Source of the DNA: Streptomyces sp. ISL-12
Lineage (GTDB): Bacteria; Actinomycetota; Actinomycetes; Streptomycetales; Streptomycetaceae
DNA length: 64,000 nt
Direction of reading: 5' to 3'
Assembly: GCF_018614415.1 (NCBI RefSeq)
Contig: NZ_JAGGOO010000048.1
Coordinates: 1 to 64,000 of the forward strand
Under the pieces are notes generated by a model. That model did not search any database. It was given only the letters and a program-made list of their open reading frames with translations, and was not told the origin of the DNA. The position numbers were made by a program, and so were the translations under genes. This document shows, piece after piece, positions 47,840 to 57,730 of the stretch; within the stretch, counting starts at the first letter, position 1, and every line of letters begins with the position of its first letter.

Positions 47840-48929
47840 CGAACCCCTGGTACTGGGGATCGAGACCTCCTGCGACGAGACCGGTGTCGGTGTCGTGCGC
47901 GGCACCACCCTGCTGGCCGACGCCGTCGCCTCCAGCGTCGACGAGCACGCCCGCTTCGGCGGGGTCGTCCCGGAGGTCGCGAGCCGCGCCCACCTGGAGG
48001 CGATGGTCCCCACCATCCGGCGCGCGCTGAAGGAGGCCGGGGTCAGCGCCCGCGACCTCGACGGCATCGCCGTCACCGCCGGGCCGGGCCTGGCCGGCGC
48101 GCTGCTGGTCGGCGTCTCGGCGGCGAAGGCGTACGCCTACGCGCTGGGCAAGCCGCTCTACGGCGTCAACCACCTCGCCTCGCACATCTGCGTCGACCAG
48201 CTGGAGCACGGCCCGCTGCCCGAGCCGACGATGGCCCTGCTGGTCTCCGGCGGGCACTCCTCGCTGCTGCTCTCCTCCGACATCACCTCCGACGTGCGGC
48301 CGATGGGCGCGACCATCGACGACGCGGCCGGCGAGGCGTTCGACAAGATCGCCCGCGTACTGAACCTCGGTTTCCCCGGCGGCCCGGTCATCGACCGTTA
48401 CGCCCGCGAGGGCGACCCGTCCGCGATCGCGTTCCCGCGCGGTCTGACCGGGCCGCGCGACCCGGCGTACGACTTCTCCTTCTCGGGGCTGAAGACGGCC
48501 GTGGCCCGCTGGATCGAGGCGAAGCGGGCGGCGGGGGAGGAGGTGCCGGTGCGCGATGTGGCGGCCTCCTTCCAGGAGGCGGTCGTCGACGTGCTGACCC
48601 GCAAGGCGGTGCGGGTCTGCAAGGACGAGGGCGTCGACCACCTGATGATCGGCGGCGGTGTCGCCGCCAACTCCCGGCTGCGGGCGCTGGCCCAGGAGCG
48701 CTGCGAGGCGGCCGGCATCCGGCTGCGCGTGCCGCGCCCCAAGCTGTGCACGGACAACGGGGCGATGGTGGCCGCGCTCGGCGCCGAGATGGTCGCCCGG
48801 AACCGGGCCGCCTCCGACTGGGACCTGTCGGCGGACTCGTCCCTCCCGGTCACCGACCCGCACGTCCCGGGGAACGGTCACGGTCACGATCACGTGCACG
48901 AGGTCAGCAAGGAGAACCTGTACTCATGA
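47832..48929 (+). CDS. tsaD: tRNA N6-adenosine threonylcarbamoyltransferase
   Basis: 365 residues. Conserved [15 protein letters not shown] start, metal-binding [27 protein letters not shown] and [11 protein letters not shown]. Transfers the threonylcarbamoyl group to A37 of ANN-decoding tRNAs. The C-terminus is His-rich (GHGHDHVHE), which could bind metal. Its stop overlaps the next small gene (ATGA). Confidence 0.98.
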   Translation: MADEPLVLGIETSCDETGVGVVRGTTLLADAVASSVDEHARFGGVVPEVASRAHLEAMVPTIRRALKEAGVSARDLDGIAVTAGPGLAGALLVGVSAAKAYAYALGKPLYGVNHLASHICVDQLEHGPLPEPTMALLVSGGHSSLLLSSDITSDVRPMGATIDDAAGEAFDKIARVLNLGFPGGPVIDRYAREGDPSAIAFPRGLTGPRDPAYDFSFSGLKTAVARWIEAKRAAGEEVPVRDVAASFQEAVVDVLTRKAVRVCKDEGVDHLMIGGGVAANSRLRALAQERCEAAGIRLRVPRPKLCTDNGAMVAALGAEMVARNRAASDWDLSADSSLPVTDPHVPGNGHGHDHVHEVSKENLYS

Positions 48930-49183
48930 CCGTCGCCGTGATGTGGGAGGCGCGGGCCGTATCCGGCCGGGGCGAGGACCTGCTCGCCTGGGCCCGCGCC
49001 CAGGAGCTGCCCGCCGCCCCGCTGCGCCGCGAGACGTTCCGCGCCCCGCAGGACCGCGTCCTCGTCATCACCTGGTGGGACGCGGAGTACGGCGCCGACC
49101 TGCCGGAGCTTGCGGAGCCGGCCGAGGACCTGGTCACCCGGGCGGTGCACCGCTGGCGGTTCGAGTCGGTCGCGGAGGACTGA
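48926..49183 (+). CDS. Small conserved protein coupled to tsaD
   Basis: 85 residues from ATG 48926, overlapping the tsaD stop by 4 bp. It starts [20 protein letters not shown] and has [20 protein letters not shown]; length and pattern suggest a ferredoxin-like alpha/beta (ABM-type) fold. Function unknown; tight coupling suggests a link with the tsaB-rimI-tsaD operon. Confidence 0.7.
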   Translation: MTVAVMWEARAVSGRGEDLLAWARAQELPAAPLRRETFRAPQDRVLVITWWDAEYGADLPELAEPAEDLVTRAVHRWRFESVAED

Positions 49184-49407
49184 CCGGCGTGCAGGAGTAC
49201 TCCGCCGGGTCCCGGCCCTCGCGGCCCCTCCACAGCCGGACCCCGCGCCGGCGTTCGTAGCGGGCGGCGGCCAGGGCGCGGCCCGTCCGGTCCGGCGCCG
49301 GGTACCGCGCGCACCGGGCGGCACCGCGGAGCGCCGACGGCCGACGGCAACGCCGCAGACGGGCGGATCATCGGCCCCCCCGGCGCCGCGCGGTTCCGGT
49401 GCCGGGC

Positions 49408-51723
49408 TCACTCCGCGGCCGACACCTCCGTCTCGCAGCGCAGCCGCCGGTCGGGGCCGACCTTCCGTGCCGGTCCCGTGAGGGTGAGCCGGGCCGTGTG
49501 CCGTACGTCCGCGCTGGACGCTCCCAGGCGCAGGTCCAGCGCGCCCGGCTCGACCACCCTCCGCCCGGAGCGGTCGGTGAAGGAGGAGAGGTCCGCGTGG
49601 AACCGGAACGTCACCCGCCGGGCCTCGCCCGGGGCCAGTTCCAGACGCCGGTAGCCGATCAGGCGGACGTCGGGGCGGGTCACGCGGGCCACCGGGTCGT
49701 GCAGGTAGAGCTGCACCACCTCGGCGCCCGCCCGGTCGCCGGTGTTGCGGACGGTCACGGACACGTCGTACGAGCCGTCCGTGCCGATCGCGGCGGGCGG
49801 GCCGGTGAAGTCCTCCCACGCGAACGCCGTGTACGAGCGGCCGTGTCCGAAGGGGTACAGCGGCGTCGGGTCCAGGTTGCTGACCTCGCCGGCCAGGCCC
49901 AGCGGGGGCTGGAGGTAGGTCCACGGCTGGCCGCCGGGCAGCCGCGGCACGCTCACCGGGAGGCGGCCCGACGGGTTGACGCGCCCGGACAGCACGCCCG
50001 CCACCGCCGGGCCGCCCTCCTCCCCGGGGAAGAACGCCTGGACCACCGCGCCCAGCCGCCCGTGCCAGCGGCCCAGCGCGTACGGCCGCCCGGTGAGCAG
50101 CACGAGGACCACCGGGACGCCCGTCGCCACCAGCGCGTCGAGCAGCTCGCCCTGCACGCCCGGCAGCCGCAGGTCGCCGGCGTCGCAGCCCTCGCCCGAG
50201 GTGCCCCGGCCGAACAGGCCCGCCCGGTCGCCCAGTACGGCCACGCACACGTCGGCCTCGGCGGCCCGCGCCACCGCCTCCGCGATGCCGTCGGTGTCCG
50301 GTCCCGAGGTGTCGCAGCCCTCGGCGAAGGTCACCTTGGCGTCCGGGAGTTCGGACCGCAGGGAGTCCAGGACGGTCGGGATGTCGATGCCGGCCGGGGT
50401 GCCCGGGTGGCTGGGCAGGACGTGGGACGGGAAGGAGTAGCAGCCGAGCATCGCCAGCGCGTCGGCGGCCCGGGGGCCGACCACCGCGATCCGGGTGTCG
50501 GGGGCCAGCGGCAGCAGGCCGCCGGGGTTGTCGAGGAGGACGACCGACTCCTCGGCCAGCCGGCGGGCGAGCGCCCGGTTGGCGGGGGAGTCCAGGTCGA
50601 CGGGGCCGTCGCCGGCGGGCGGTGCGGGCGTCCAGTCCTCGTCCAGCAGGCCCAGTTCGCACTTCTGGAGCAGGACGCGCCGCGCCGACTGCTCGATCAG
50701 CGCCTCGGGGACCTCGCCCGCCCGGACCGCTTCGAGCAGCGGGGTGCCGTAGCACTTGACCGTCGGCAGTTCCACGTCGACGCCGGCCGCGAGGGCGAGG
50801 TGCGCCGCCTCGGCGGGGCTCCCGGCGACGCGGTGCAGGGACTGGAGGAAGCCGACGCCGAAGTAGTCGGCGACCACCGTGCCGGTGAACCCCCACTCCT
50901 CGCGCAGCAGGCCGGTCAGCAGCGCCGGGTCGGCCGAGGCGGGCACGCCGTCGGTCTCGGTGTACGCCGCCATCACCGACCGGGCGCCGCCCTCGCGCAG
51001 GGCCAGCTCGAACGGGGGCAGGGTGACGTCCGCCAGCTCCCGCACCCCAGCGCGCACCGGCGCGAGGTTGCGCGCCCCGGCGGACGCGGCGTACCCGGCG
51101 AAGTGCTTGAGCGTGGCGACGATCCCGGCCGACTCCAGCCCCCGCACATAGGCGGCGCCGACCGTGCCGACCAGGTACGGGTCCTCGCCGATGGTCTCCT
51201 CCACCCGGCCCCAGCGCGGATCGCGTACGACGTCCAGGACCGGCGCGAGGCCCTGGTGGACGCCGACCGAGCGCAGGTCACGGCCGATGCGCCCGGCCAT
51301 CTCCTCGACGAGGTCCGGGTCGAAGGTCGCGCCCCAGGCCAGCGGCACCGGGTAGGCGGTGGCCCGCCAGGCGGTGAAGCCGGCCAGGCACTCCTCGTGG
51401 GCCAGCGCCGGGATGCCGAAGCGGCCGGCCGCCATGATGCGCCGCTGGGCGCTCGCCAGCGACCGGGCGCCGGCGGCCGGATCGACGGGGGCGGTGCCGA
51501 AGGGGCGGGTGAGCTGCCCGAGGCCCCGGGTGATCAGCTCCTCCCAGTCGTACTCCTCGGTCATCTCGCGCTGGAGCGGGGCGACGCCCGCACCGTCCGC
51601 GGAGGCGCCCACCCACACGCCGTAGAGCTGGGCGGTCTTCTCCTCCAGGGTCATCCGGGCCAGGAGGTCGTCGACACGGGCGGCGGCGGGCAGGGCGGGG
51701 TCACGCCAGGGCGCGGTGGTCAT
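49408..51723 (-). CDS. GH3 beta-glucosidase/beta-xylosidase
   Basis: 771 residues from ATG 51723. N-terminal GH3 barrel (ARMTLEEKTAQLYG, LKHFAGYAASAGARN, nucleophile Asp in GTVVADYFGV), then the (alpha/beta)6 sandwich with ALARRLAEESVVLLDNPGGL, and a fibronectin-III-like C-terminal domain (FGHGRSYTAFAWEDF onward). No signal peptide, so it acts on imported oligosaccharides in the cytoplasm. Divergent from a LacI gene with shared operators. Confidence 0.95.
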   Translation of the reverse strand: MTTAPWRDPALPAAARVDDLLARMTLEEKTAQLYGVWVGASADGAGVAPLQREMTEEYDWEELITRGLGQLTRPFGTAPVDPAAGARSLASAQRRIMAAGRFGIPALAHEECLAGFTAWRATAYPVPLAWGATFDPDLVEEMAGRIGRDLRSVGVHQGLAPVLDVVRDPRWGRVEETIGEDPYLVGTVGAAYVRGLESAGIVATLKHFAGYAASAGARNLAPVRAGVRELADVTLPPFELALREGGARSVMAAYTETDGVPASADPALLTGLLREEWGFTGTVVADYFGVGFLQSLHRVAGSPAEAAHLALAAGVDVELPTVKCYGTPLLEAVRAGEVPEALIEQSARRVLLQKCELGLLDEDWTPAPPAGDGPVDLDSPANRALARRLAEESVVLLDNPGGLLPLAPDTRIAVVGPRAADALAMLGCYSFPSHVLPSHPGTPAGIDIPTVLDSLRSELPDAKVTFAEGCDTSGPDTDGIAEAVARAAEADVCVAVLGDRAGLFGRGTSGEGCDAGDLRLPGVQGELLDALVATGVPVVLVLLTGRPYALGRWHGRLGAVVQAFFPGEEGGPAVAGVLSGRVNPSGRLPVSVPRLPGGQPWTYLQPPLGLAGEVSNLDPTPLYPFGHGRSYTAFAWEDFTGPPAAIGTDGSYDVSVTVRNTGDRAGAEVVQLYLHDPVARVTRPDVRLIGYRRLELAPGEARRVTFRFHADLSSFTDRSGRRVVEPGALDLRLGASSADVRHTARLTLTGPARKVGPDRRLRCETEVSAAE

Positions 51724-51815
51724 GGAACTCCTGTTCCGGGAACTCCGAGGCTCTTACGGTCGATGGACTGAAAGGGTTCGAATGTTTCGATGTAAAAAGC
51801 GAATGTTCCGGGAAC
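51724..51815. promoter_or_regulatory. Candidate LacI operators between GH3 and lacI genes
   Basis: The 11-mer GTTCCGGGAAC, itself palindromic, occurs twice (51733-51743 and 51805-51815), and GGAAC-N4-GTTCC (51724-51737) abuts the GH3 start. The spacing of 72 bp between the 11-mers would permit looping. Confidence 0.5.
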
Positions 51816-51869
51816 CTATGGCCCCACGCGCTCTTCGTCAAGAGGTCCCGCAGGGATACGATCGCCGCC

Positions 51870-52922
51870 ATGACATCCCCGCAGCCCGCTGAAACCCGGA
51901 CGCGAGGGCGGTCCTCACAGACCGCGACCCTCGCCGAGATCGCCCGCGAGGCCGGTGTGTCGGCGCCGACTGTTTCGAAGGTCCTCAACGGCCGTGCCGA
52001 CGTCGCCCCGGCCACCCGTGCCCGGGTGGAGGAACTGCTGCGCGCCCACGGCTACCGGCGCCGCCGCGCCGAGGCCACCCGCTCGCCCCTGATCGACCTG
52101 GTCTTCCACGAACTGGAGAGCGCCTGGGCGATGGAGGTCATCCGGGGCGTGGAGAACGTCGCCCGCGACACCGGCCTCAGCGTCGTGCTGTCGGAGAGCG
52201 CGGGCCGGCTCACCCCGGGCCGGACCTGGGCCGACCAGGTCGCCGCCCGCCGCCCGCACGGCGTCGTCCTCGTCCTGTCCGGCCTCGACGAGTCCCAGCG
52301 CGCGCTGCTGACCAGCCGTTCCATCCCGTTCGTGGTGATGGACCCGGCCGGCGACCCGGGCGCCGACGTGCCCTCCATCGGCGCCACCAACTGGCAGGGC
52401 GGGCTGGCCGCCACCCGGCACCTGGTCGAGCTGGGCCACACCCGGATCGGCGCGATCAGCGGGCCCACCCGGATGATGTGCAGCCGCGCCCGGATCGACG
52501 GCTACCGGGCCGCGCTGGACACCGCCGGGCTGCCCGCCGACCCCGCCCTGATCCGCACCGGCGACTTCCACCACGAGACCGGCTACCGCCAGGGCCTGGA
52601 ACTGCTGCGCCGCCCCGACCGGCCCACCGCGGTCTTCGCCGGCAACGACCTCCAGGCGCTCGGCCTGTACGAGGCCGCCCGCGAACTGGGGCTGCGCATC
52701 CCGGAGGACCTGAGCGTGGTCGGCTTCGACGACCTGCCGGTGGCCCGCTGGGTGGGGCCGCCGCTGACGACCGTACGGCAGCCCCTGACGGAGATGGCCG
52801 AGGCCGCCGTCCGGCTGGTGCTCGACCTCGGCCGCGAGGGCGGCTCCGCGGCGGCGACCCGGGTGGAGCTGGCGACCAGCCTGGTGGTGCGCAGCAGTAC
52901 GGCGGCGCCGCCGACGGCGTAG
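51870..52922 (+). CDS. LacI-family transcriptional regulator
   Basis: 350 residues. HTH TATLAEIAREAGVSAPTVSK with VLNGRADVAPATRARVEELL hinge region, then a periplasmic-binding-like effector domain ([35 protein letters not shown]). It probably represses the divergent GH3 gene until a sugar is bound. Confidence 0.95.
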   Translation: MTSPQPAETRTRGRSSQTATLAEIAREAGVSAPTVSKVLNGRADVAPATRARVEELLRAHGYRRRRAEATRSPLIDLVFHELESAWAMEVIRGVENVARDTGLSVVLSESAGRLTPGRTWADQVAARRPHGVVLVLSGLDESQRALLTSRSIPFVVMDPAGDPGADVPSIGATNWQGGLAATRHLVELGHTRIGAISGPTRMMCSRARIDGYRAALDTAGLPADPALIRTGDFHHETGYRQGLELLRRPDRPTAVFAGNDLQALGLYEAARELGLRIPEDLSVVGFDDLPVARWVGPPLTTVRQPLTEMAEAAVRLVLDLGREGGSAAATRVELATSLVVRSSTAAPPTA

Positions 52923-53106
52923 CCCCGCGCCGGTCGGTCACGGGCCCGAAACTTTCGGCTCCCCTGGAAGTCTGAGAATTTCCGCAGAAATGGCCCCCGT
53001 GTGTCGCCGCCCGCAACAATTCGGACGTACGTTCTTCCCGGGCGGGCACCCGGTGACGGCACCGTGGGGCGTGGGCAGGGGCGACAGAGCCGACAGGGGC
53101 GGACAC

Positions 53107-54117
53107 ATGGGCGGGCGGGCAAGAGGGCTGAAGGCCGCCGGCCTCACGATGGCGGGGCTCCTGCTGCTGGGCGTCGCGGCGGCCGGCTGGGTCTACTGGC
53201 ACCTCAACGACAACATCACCGGCGTCGACATCAACAGCGCGCTCGGCGACGACCGCCCCGCCCGCCTCACCCCGGAGCCGTCCGTGTCGGCGTCCGCGTC
53301 CGCGCAGGCCACCGGCGCCCTCAACATCCTGGTCCTGGGCTCGGACTCGCGCAGCGGCGAGGAGAACGAGGAACTGGGCGGCGGCGACAGCGAGGGCGCC
53401 CGCTCCGACACGGCCATGGTCGTCCACCTCGACGCCGGCCGGACCGGCGCCACCGTGGTCAGCATCCCGCGCGACACTCTCGTCACCCGCCCGTCCTGCC
53501 CGCTGGCGGACGGCGGGTCGACGCGGGAGGCGTACCAGGTCATGTTCAACACCGCCTACGCGGTGGGCGGTCCGGTGTGCGCGGTGAAGACGGTCGAGAC
53601 GCTCACCGGTGTCCGCATGGACCACTACATCGAGATCGACTTCTCCGGTTTCGCCAAGCTGGTGGACGCCCTCGGCGGGGTCACCGTCACCACCGACGAG
53701 GACATAGACGACGAGAAGAGCCACCTGACGCTCGACGCGGGCACCCACCACCTCGACGGCACCCAGGCCCTGGGCCTGGCCCGCACCCGGTACGGCATAT
53801 CCGGCGGCAGCGACCTCGCCCGCATCGAACTCCAGCAGAAACTGGTCAAGGCGCTGCTGAAGCAGATCTCCGACACCGACCTGCTCACCGACCCCGCCCA
53901 GCTCTACGACGTCGCCGACGCCGTCACCGGCAGCCTCACCACCGACACCGGCCTGGACTCCCTGGGCGAGCTGATGAGCCTGGGGCAGAGCCTCGGGGGC
54001 CTCGCGGAGGACGAGGTGAAGACGGTGACGATGCCGGTGGTGCAGGCCCCGTCCGACGCCAACCGGGTGGTCGCCGACGAGCCGGACGCGAGCGCGCTGT
54101 GGGAGTCGCTGCGCTGA
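53107..54117 (+). CDS. LCP family (LytR-CpsA-Psr) cell-wall ligase
   Basis: 336 residues from ATG 53107. One N-terminal membrane helix (about 8-30, LTMAGLLLLGVAAAGWVYWH) and an extracytoplasmic LCP domain with LNILVLGSDSR, ARSDTAMVVH, VSIPRDTLV and RTRYG. LCP enzymes transfer polyprenyl-linked glycopolymers such as teichoic acid onto peptidoglycan. A GTG at 53053 is an alternative start. Confidence 0.92.
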   Translation: MGGRARGLKAAGLTMAGLLLLGVAAAGWVYWHLNDNITGVDINSALGDDRPARLTPEPSVSASASAQATGALNILVLGSDSRSGEENEELGGGDSEGARSDTAMVVHLDAGRTGATVVSIPRDTLVTRPSCPLADGGSTREAYQVMFNTAYAVGGPVCAVKTVETLTGVRMDHYIEIDFSGFAKLVDALGGVTVTTDEDIDDEKSHLTLDAGTHHLDGTQALGLARTRYGISGGSDLARIELQQKLVKALLKQISDTDLLTDPAQLYDVADAVTGSLTTDTGLDSLGELMSLGQSLGGLAEDEVKTVTMPVVQAPSDANRVVADEPDASALWESLR

Positions 54118-54222
54118 CCCCTCGAAAAAATCCCCCCGACCGTGTCGATCCGGTCGCCTCCCGATCGACGTACGGGTGAGAGGCCGGGACGGGAACCCGG
54201 CCGCCGATCCCGAGGAGTCACC

Positions 54223-54579
54223 ATGCCCCGCTTCCTGTCGCTGATCCGCATCGACGAGACCGACGTCCCCGCCGGGGGCCCCAGCCCCGAACTGATGGAA
54301 CGCATGGGGAAGCTGATGGAGGAGATGACGAAGGCCGGCGTCCACCTCGACGACGGCGGCCTCGCCCCCACCGCCCAGGGCGCCCGTGTCCACTACACGG
54401 GCGGGCAGCTCTCCGTCACCGACGGCCCGTTCACCGAGACCAAGGAGGTCATCGGCGGGTACGCGATGCTCCAGGCCAAGGACCAGGCCGAGGCGGTCGA
54501 GTGGGTCAAGCGCTTCCTGAAGACCCACGAGGAGTACTGGACGATCACCTGCGAGGTGCGGGAGATTCTCGGAGGCTGA
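54223..54579 (+). CDS. YCII-domain protein
   Basis: 118 residues behind CGAGGAGTCACC. MPRFLSLIRIDETDVPAG and VTDGPFTETKEVIGGYAMLQ are typical of the YCII/DGPF subgroup that is encoded next to ECF sigma factors with C-terminal extensions, as here. Probably a sensor or accessory for the downstream sigma factor; the function of the family is not settled. Confidence 0.9.
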   Translation: MPRFLSLIRIDETDVPAGGPSPELMERMGKLMEEMTKAGVHLDDGGLAPTAQGARVHYTGGQLSVTDGPFTETKEVIGGYAMLQAKDQAEAVEWVKRFLKTHEEYWTITCEVREILGG

Positions 54580-54635
54580 CACGGCTGGCACGGCTGACGG
54601 GCCCGCGGTTGGTCCGGGGCGGCCCACGGTGTTGC

Positions 54636-56003
54636 ATGGGGCCTGTGGAACCACAGCCCACCGCCGCCGGGGCCGCCCGGACCGCCCGCACCGCCCAGGA
54701 CACCCTCACTGCCCGGACCGCCCGGACCGCCCTGGAGACCGTCTTCCGCCTGGAGTCCCCGCGGGTCGTCGCCGGCGTCGCCCGCGTCGTCCGCGACCTC
54801 GGCATCGCCGAGGAACTCACCCAGGACGCCCTGGTCGCCGCCCTGGAGCAGTGGCCCCGGGACGGCATCCCCGACAACCCGGGCGCCTGGCTCATGGCCA
54901 CCGCCCGCCGCCGCGCCGTCGACCTGGTCCGCCGCCGGGAGAACTACGCCCGCAAGCTCGCCGAGATCGGCCGGACCCTCGACGACACGGCCCCGCCCGA
55001 GGAACCCGCCGACCCGGAGGACATCGACGACGACCTGCTCCGCCTGGTCTTCACCACCTGCCACCCGGTGCTCTCCGCCGAGGCCCGCACCGCCCTCACC
55101 CTGCGTCTGCTCGGCGGCCTCACCACCGCCGAGATCGCCCGCGCGTTCCTGGTCCCCGAGCCGACGGTCGCCCAGCGCATCGTCCGCGCCAAGCGCACCC
55201 TGGCCACCCGGAACGTCGCCTTCGAAGTGCCGTACGGCCCCGACCGCGAGGCCCGCCTCGGCTCCGTCCTCGACGTCATCTACCTGATCTTCAACGAGGG
55301 GTACGCGGCCACCGCGGGCGACGACTGGCTCCGCCCCGCCCTCTGCGAGGACGCCCTGCGCCTCGCCCGCGTGCTCTCCGCCCTGATGCCCAAGGAACCG
55401 GAGGTGCACGGCCTCACCGCCCTGCTGGAGTTCCAGTCCTCCCGCACCGCCGCCCGCACCGGCCCCGACGGCGCCCCGGTCCTCCTCAAGGACCAGAACC
55501 GCGGCCGCTGGAACCGCCTGCTCATCACCCGCGGCCTCACCGCCCTCGCCCGGGCCGACGCCGCCGCCCCGGGCCCGTACGTCCTCCAGGCCGCGATCGC
55601 CGCCTGCCACGCCCAGGCGTACACCTACGAGGAGACCGACTGGCCGCGCATCGCCGCCCTCTACGCCCTGCTCGCCGCCCGCGCGCCCTCCCCGGTCGTG
55701 GAGCTGAACCGCGCGGTCGCCGTCTCGATGGCCGAGGGCCCGGCCCCCGCCCTGGAGATCGTCGACGCCCTCGCCGCCGAACCGGTCCTGCGTACCTACC
55801 ACTTGCTCCCCAGCGTCCGCGGCGACCTCCTCCACCGCCTGGGCCGTACGGCCGAGGCCCGCGCCGAGTTCGCACGAGCGGCGTCCCTGACCGGCAACGC
55901 CCGGGAGCGCGAGCTGCTCACCCGGCGGGCACGGGAGTGCCGCCGCGCCACAGCAGTTCGTGATACCGGGCGGCCCGCTCGCGGGTCACGGACTGAGCCA
56001 TGA
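54636..56003 (+). CDS. ECF RNA polymerase sigma factor with C-terminal extension
   Basis: 455 residues from ATG 54636. Sigma region 2 (LIAEELTQDALVAALEQWP-like core), region 4 (LLGGLTTAEIARAFLVPEPT, VAQRIVRAKRTL), then a DUF6596/TPR-like C-terminal domain (VIYLIFNEGYAAT through LLPSVRGDLLHRLGRTAEAR). Partner of the YCII gene 56 bp upstream. The last 20 or so residues (RDTGRPARGSRTEP) lie over a leftward remnant and may be an abnormal C-terminus created by a rearrangement. Confidence 0.9.
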   Translation: MGPVEPQPTAAGAARTARTAQDTLTARTARTALETVFRLESPRVVAGVARVVRDLGIAEELTQDALVAALEQWPRDGIPDNPGAWLMATARRRAVDLVRRRENYARKLAEIGRTLDDTAPPEEPADPEDIDDDLLRLVFTTCHPVLSAEARTALTLRLLGGLTTAEIARAFLVPEPTVAQRIVRAKRTLATRNVAFEVPYGPDREARLGSVLDVIYLIFNEGYAATAGDDWLRPALCEDALRLARVLSALMPKEPEVHGLTALLEFQSSRTAARTGPDGAPVLLKDQNRGRWNRLLITRGLTALARADAAAPGPYVLQAAIAACHAQAYTYEETDWPRIAALYALLAARAPSPVVELNRAVAVSMAEGPAPALEIVDALAAEPVLRTYHLLPSVRGDLLHRLGRTAEARAEFARAASLTGNARERELLTRRARECRRATAVRDTGRPARGSRTEP

Positions 56004-56265
56004 GGCGCCGGATCGCGTCGTTGACGTCGTCGAGGGCAGGGCAGCCGCACGGCCCGGCGGCCGGGACGAGAAGGGCATACCGCAACGCTGGGGCGTGCCT
56101 CCGACAGCCGCAGCGGACCGGGACCCATGACAGAGGCCGGACCAGGCAGTCGTAGAGCGGGGCGTCTTCCCATGGGTGCGATGTCCCGACGCGGACCCAG
56201 CCCCATGCGCGGTAGGCCGAGCGTGCGGCTTCGGCTTCGGCTTCGGCTTCGGATGGGACAGATCG
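55918..56265 (-). pseudogene. Leftward GNAT-like remnant with no start
   Basis: An open frame without a usable start reads RSAYRAWGWVRVGTSHPWED, like the C-terminal strand of GNAT acetyltransferases, and continues into LDDVNDAIRRLMAQSVTRER and YHELLW before the stop at 55918. It overlaps the 3' end of the sigma gene. It contains a four-copy GGCTTC repeat at 56227-56250. The two halves look fused from different genes. Confidence 0.4.
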
Positions 56266-56527
56266 CCTTCACACAATGACCCTGGTTCAGGAGACGCGGG
56301 CCGTACCGCAAAAGGCACGGAGTGCGTCCGGGTACAGCGCTACGGTGGCAGCTCGGGCATGGGGTCACTCCGCTGGTCTGCTGAGCGTGTTGGTCGTATG
56401 CGGACATGGCGACAGTGAAGTCGTCCGGCTGGCAGCGCCGCCGCGCTACGTGGTGTCGGGCAGGAAAGAAGCACGGTCGGTTATGGGCAGGCCGGGGCAC
56501 ACAGCGAGAACGGTTGGTGGGGGACGA
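56266..56527. other. Non-coding gap with mixed fragments
   Basis: No convincing gene. Codon usage changes here from strongly GC3-biased to mixed, which marks the start of the accessory segment. A GGGGGA Shine-Dalgarno for the next gene lies at 56519-56524. Confidence 0.3.
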
Positions 56528-57724
56528 ATGAGAGTTTGCTTTCTGATCGACGAAGATTGGAGCTCACCGAAGGCCGGGACCCGGGGATGGCTCACCATGA
56601 GGGAATCTCTGGTGCGAGCGTTCATGGAATCCGTTCCACGGCATAGGCGTCATGCCCGCTTTTCTACGGGTACTCTCCCACTGTGGCAGCTTGCTCAAGA
56701 AGTGGGCAGCGCCGAATCCGCCGCAAACGGCGTTCTCGGCGAGCACTGGGCAGTCTGGAGCACCTTCCTTGGGCCGGACCTTGCTAAGCACATCGCGTCA
56801 TGTGATGTCGCGGGCATGGTCGTGGAATCCCTGACTCCGTCGGACGCTCGTGCTATGCATATCCGGCTAAAAAGCGTCGAATGGTATCTGGGGGCGGTGC
56901 AAGTGCGTCCGGAGATTCCGGAGCACTGGGCAGTGTTTCTGAAGAGCATCCCGAGCCGGTTCCGGATCTTCGAAGACTCCCTCTATTTGTTTCATAGAGG
57001 GTATGAGTTGGAAGTCGAGGATACTCGAGATCACGCGGAATTCCGGGAGTGGGAAGCTTCCGCCTTGTTCTCCTCCGTTCATTGGGAGGACTCCGGAGCG
57101 CGGGAGACCATCTTTGACCCGTATGACAACATGCAGCACTTTCGCAGGCTCGGCGAGGCGGACGAACTGCTCCATGGGCAGTTCTCATCCGCACTGGGTG
57201 AAACCCTGATGCGCTGCTCAGACCTGGACCCGAATCTCACTCAACGGTTGCATGCGGCTATCAAGGCGTTCGAGGGGCATGAGACGGCCGAAGAGTTGGC
57301 GCATGTGTCGGTGTCCTGTCGGCGATTTACGGAAAAGCTTGCAGACTGCCTTTACCCTCCGCGTGAAGAAAAGGTCGGTGGGCGAAAGGTCGGCCAGGCT
57401 GAGTATCGGAACCGTCTGTGGGCATACGTCGCGGAAAATGTCACCTCTGACACCACGCGTGAACTGCTCATCGCGAACGTCGAGGACTTGGGCAAGCGGA
57501 TCGACAAGCTGGACGGGCTGAGTAATAAGGGCCTGCACTCCGACGTTTCATCCGCAGATGTGAACCGACTGTTGCTTTCGCTCCTCGTCGTGGCACATGA
57601 CTTGATCTCGCTTCGACCGCCCGGCGGTGCGTTCTCGTACAAGCCGTACGAGACCACGATTCGTGCCTTCATGGAGGAGGTGCTGCACCAAGAAGAGCAT
57701 CCGTCGCAGGGTAGCGAGGAATAG
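56528..57724 (+). CDS. Unrecognised protein, 398 residues, atypical composition
   Basis: ATG 56528 is preceded by GGGGGA. The product begins MRVCFLIDEDWSSPKAGTRG and is rich in Glu, His and Leu, with clearly lower GC and A/T-ending codons compared with its neighbours, a sign of transfer. No catalytic motif recognised. The last 110 residues (NRLWAYVAENV, DLGKRIDKLDGLSNKGLHSD, LLLSLLVVAHDLI) are an all-alpha region resembling C-terminal HEPN/AbiJ-like or DUF4145-like helices in defence-associated proteins; this is by eye only. Convergent with the next gene, gap 6 bp. Confidence 0.65.
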   Translation: MRVCFLIDEDWSSPKAGTRGWLTMRESLVRAFMESVPRHRRHARFSTGTLPLWQLAQEVGSAESAANGVLGEHWAVWSTFLGPDLAKHIASCDVAGMVVESLTPSDARAMHIRLKSVEWYLGAVQVRPEIPEHWAVFLKSIPSRFRIFEDSLYLFHRGYELEVEDTRDHAEFREWEASALFSSVHWEDSGARETIFDPYDNMQHFRRLGEADELLHGQFSSALGETLMRCSDLDPNLTQRLHAAIKAFEGHETAEELAHVSVSCRRFTEKLADCLYPPREEKVGGRKVGQAEYRNRLWAYVAENVTSDTTRELLIANVEDLGKRIDKLDGLSNKGLHSDVSSADVNRLLLSLLVVAHDLISLRPPGGAFSYKPYETTIRAFMEEVLHQEEHPSQGSEE

Positions 57725-57730
57725 AACTGT

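Noticed and set aside
49184..49407. Possible small leftward coding remnant between the tsaD-linked gene and GH3 (RYERRRGVRLWRGREG)
   Set aside because: No start codon or ribosome-binding site and no recognised family; coding-like look may be GC bias.
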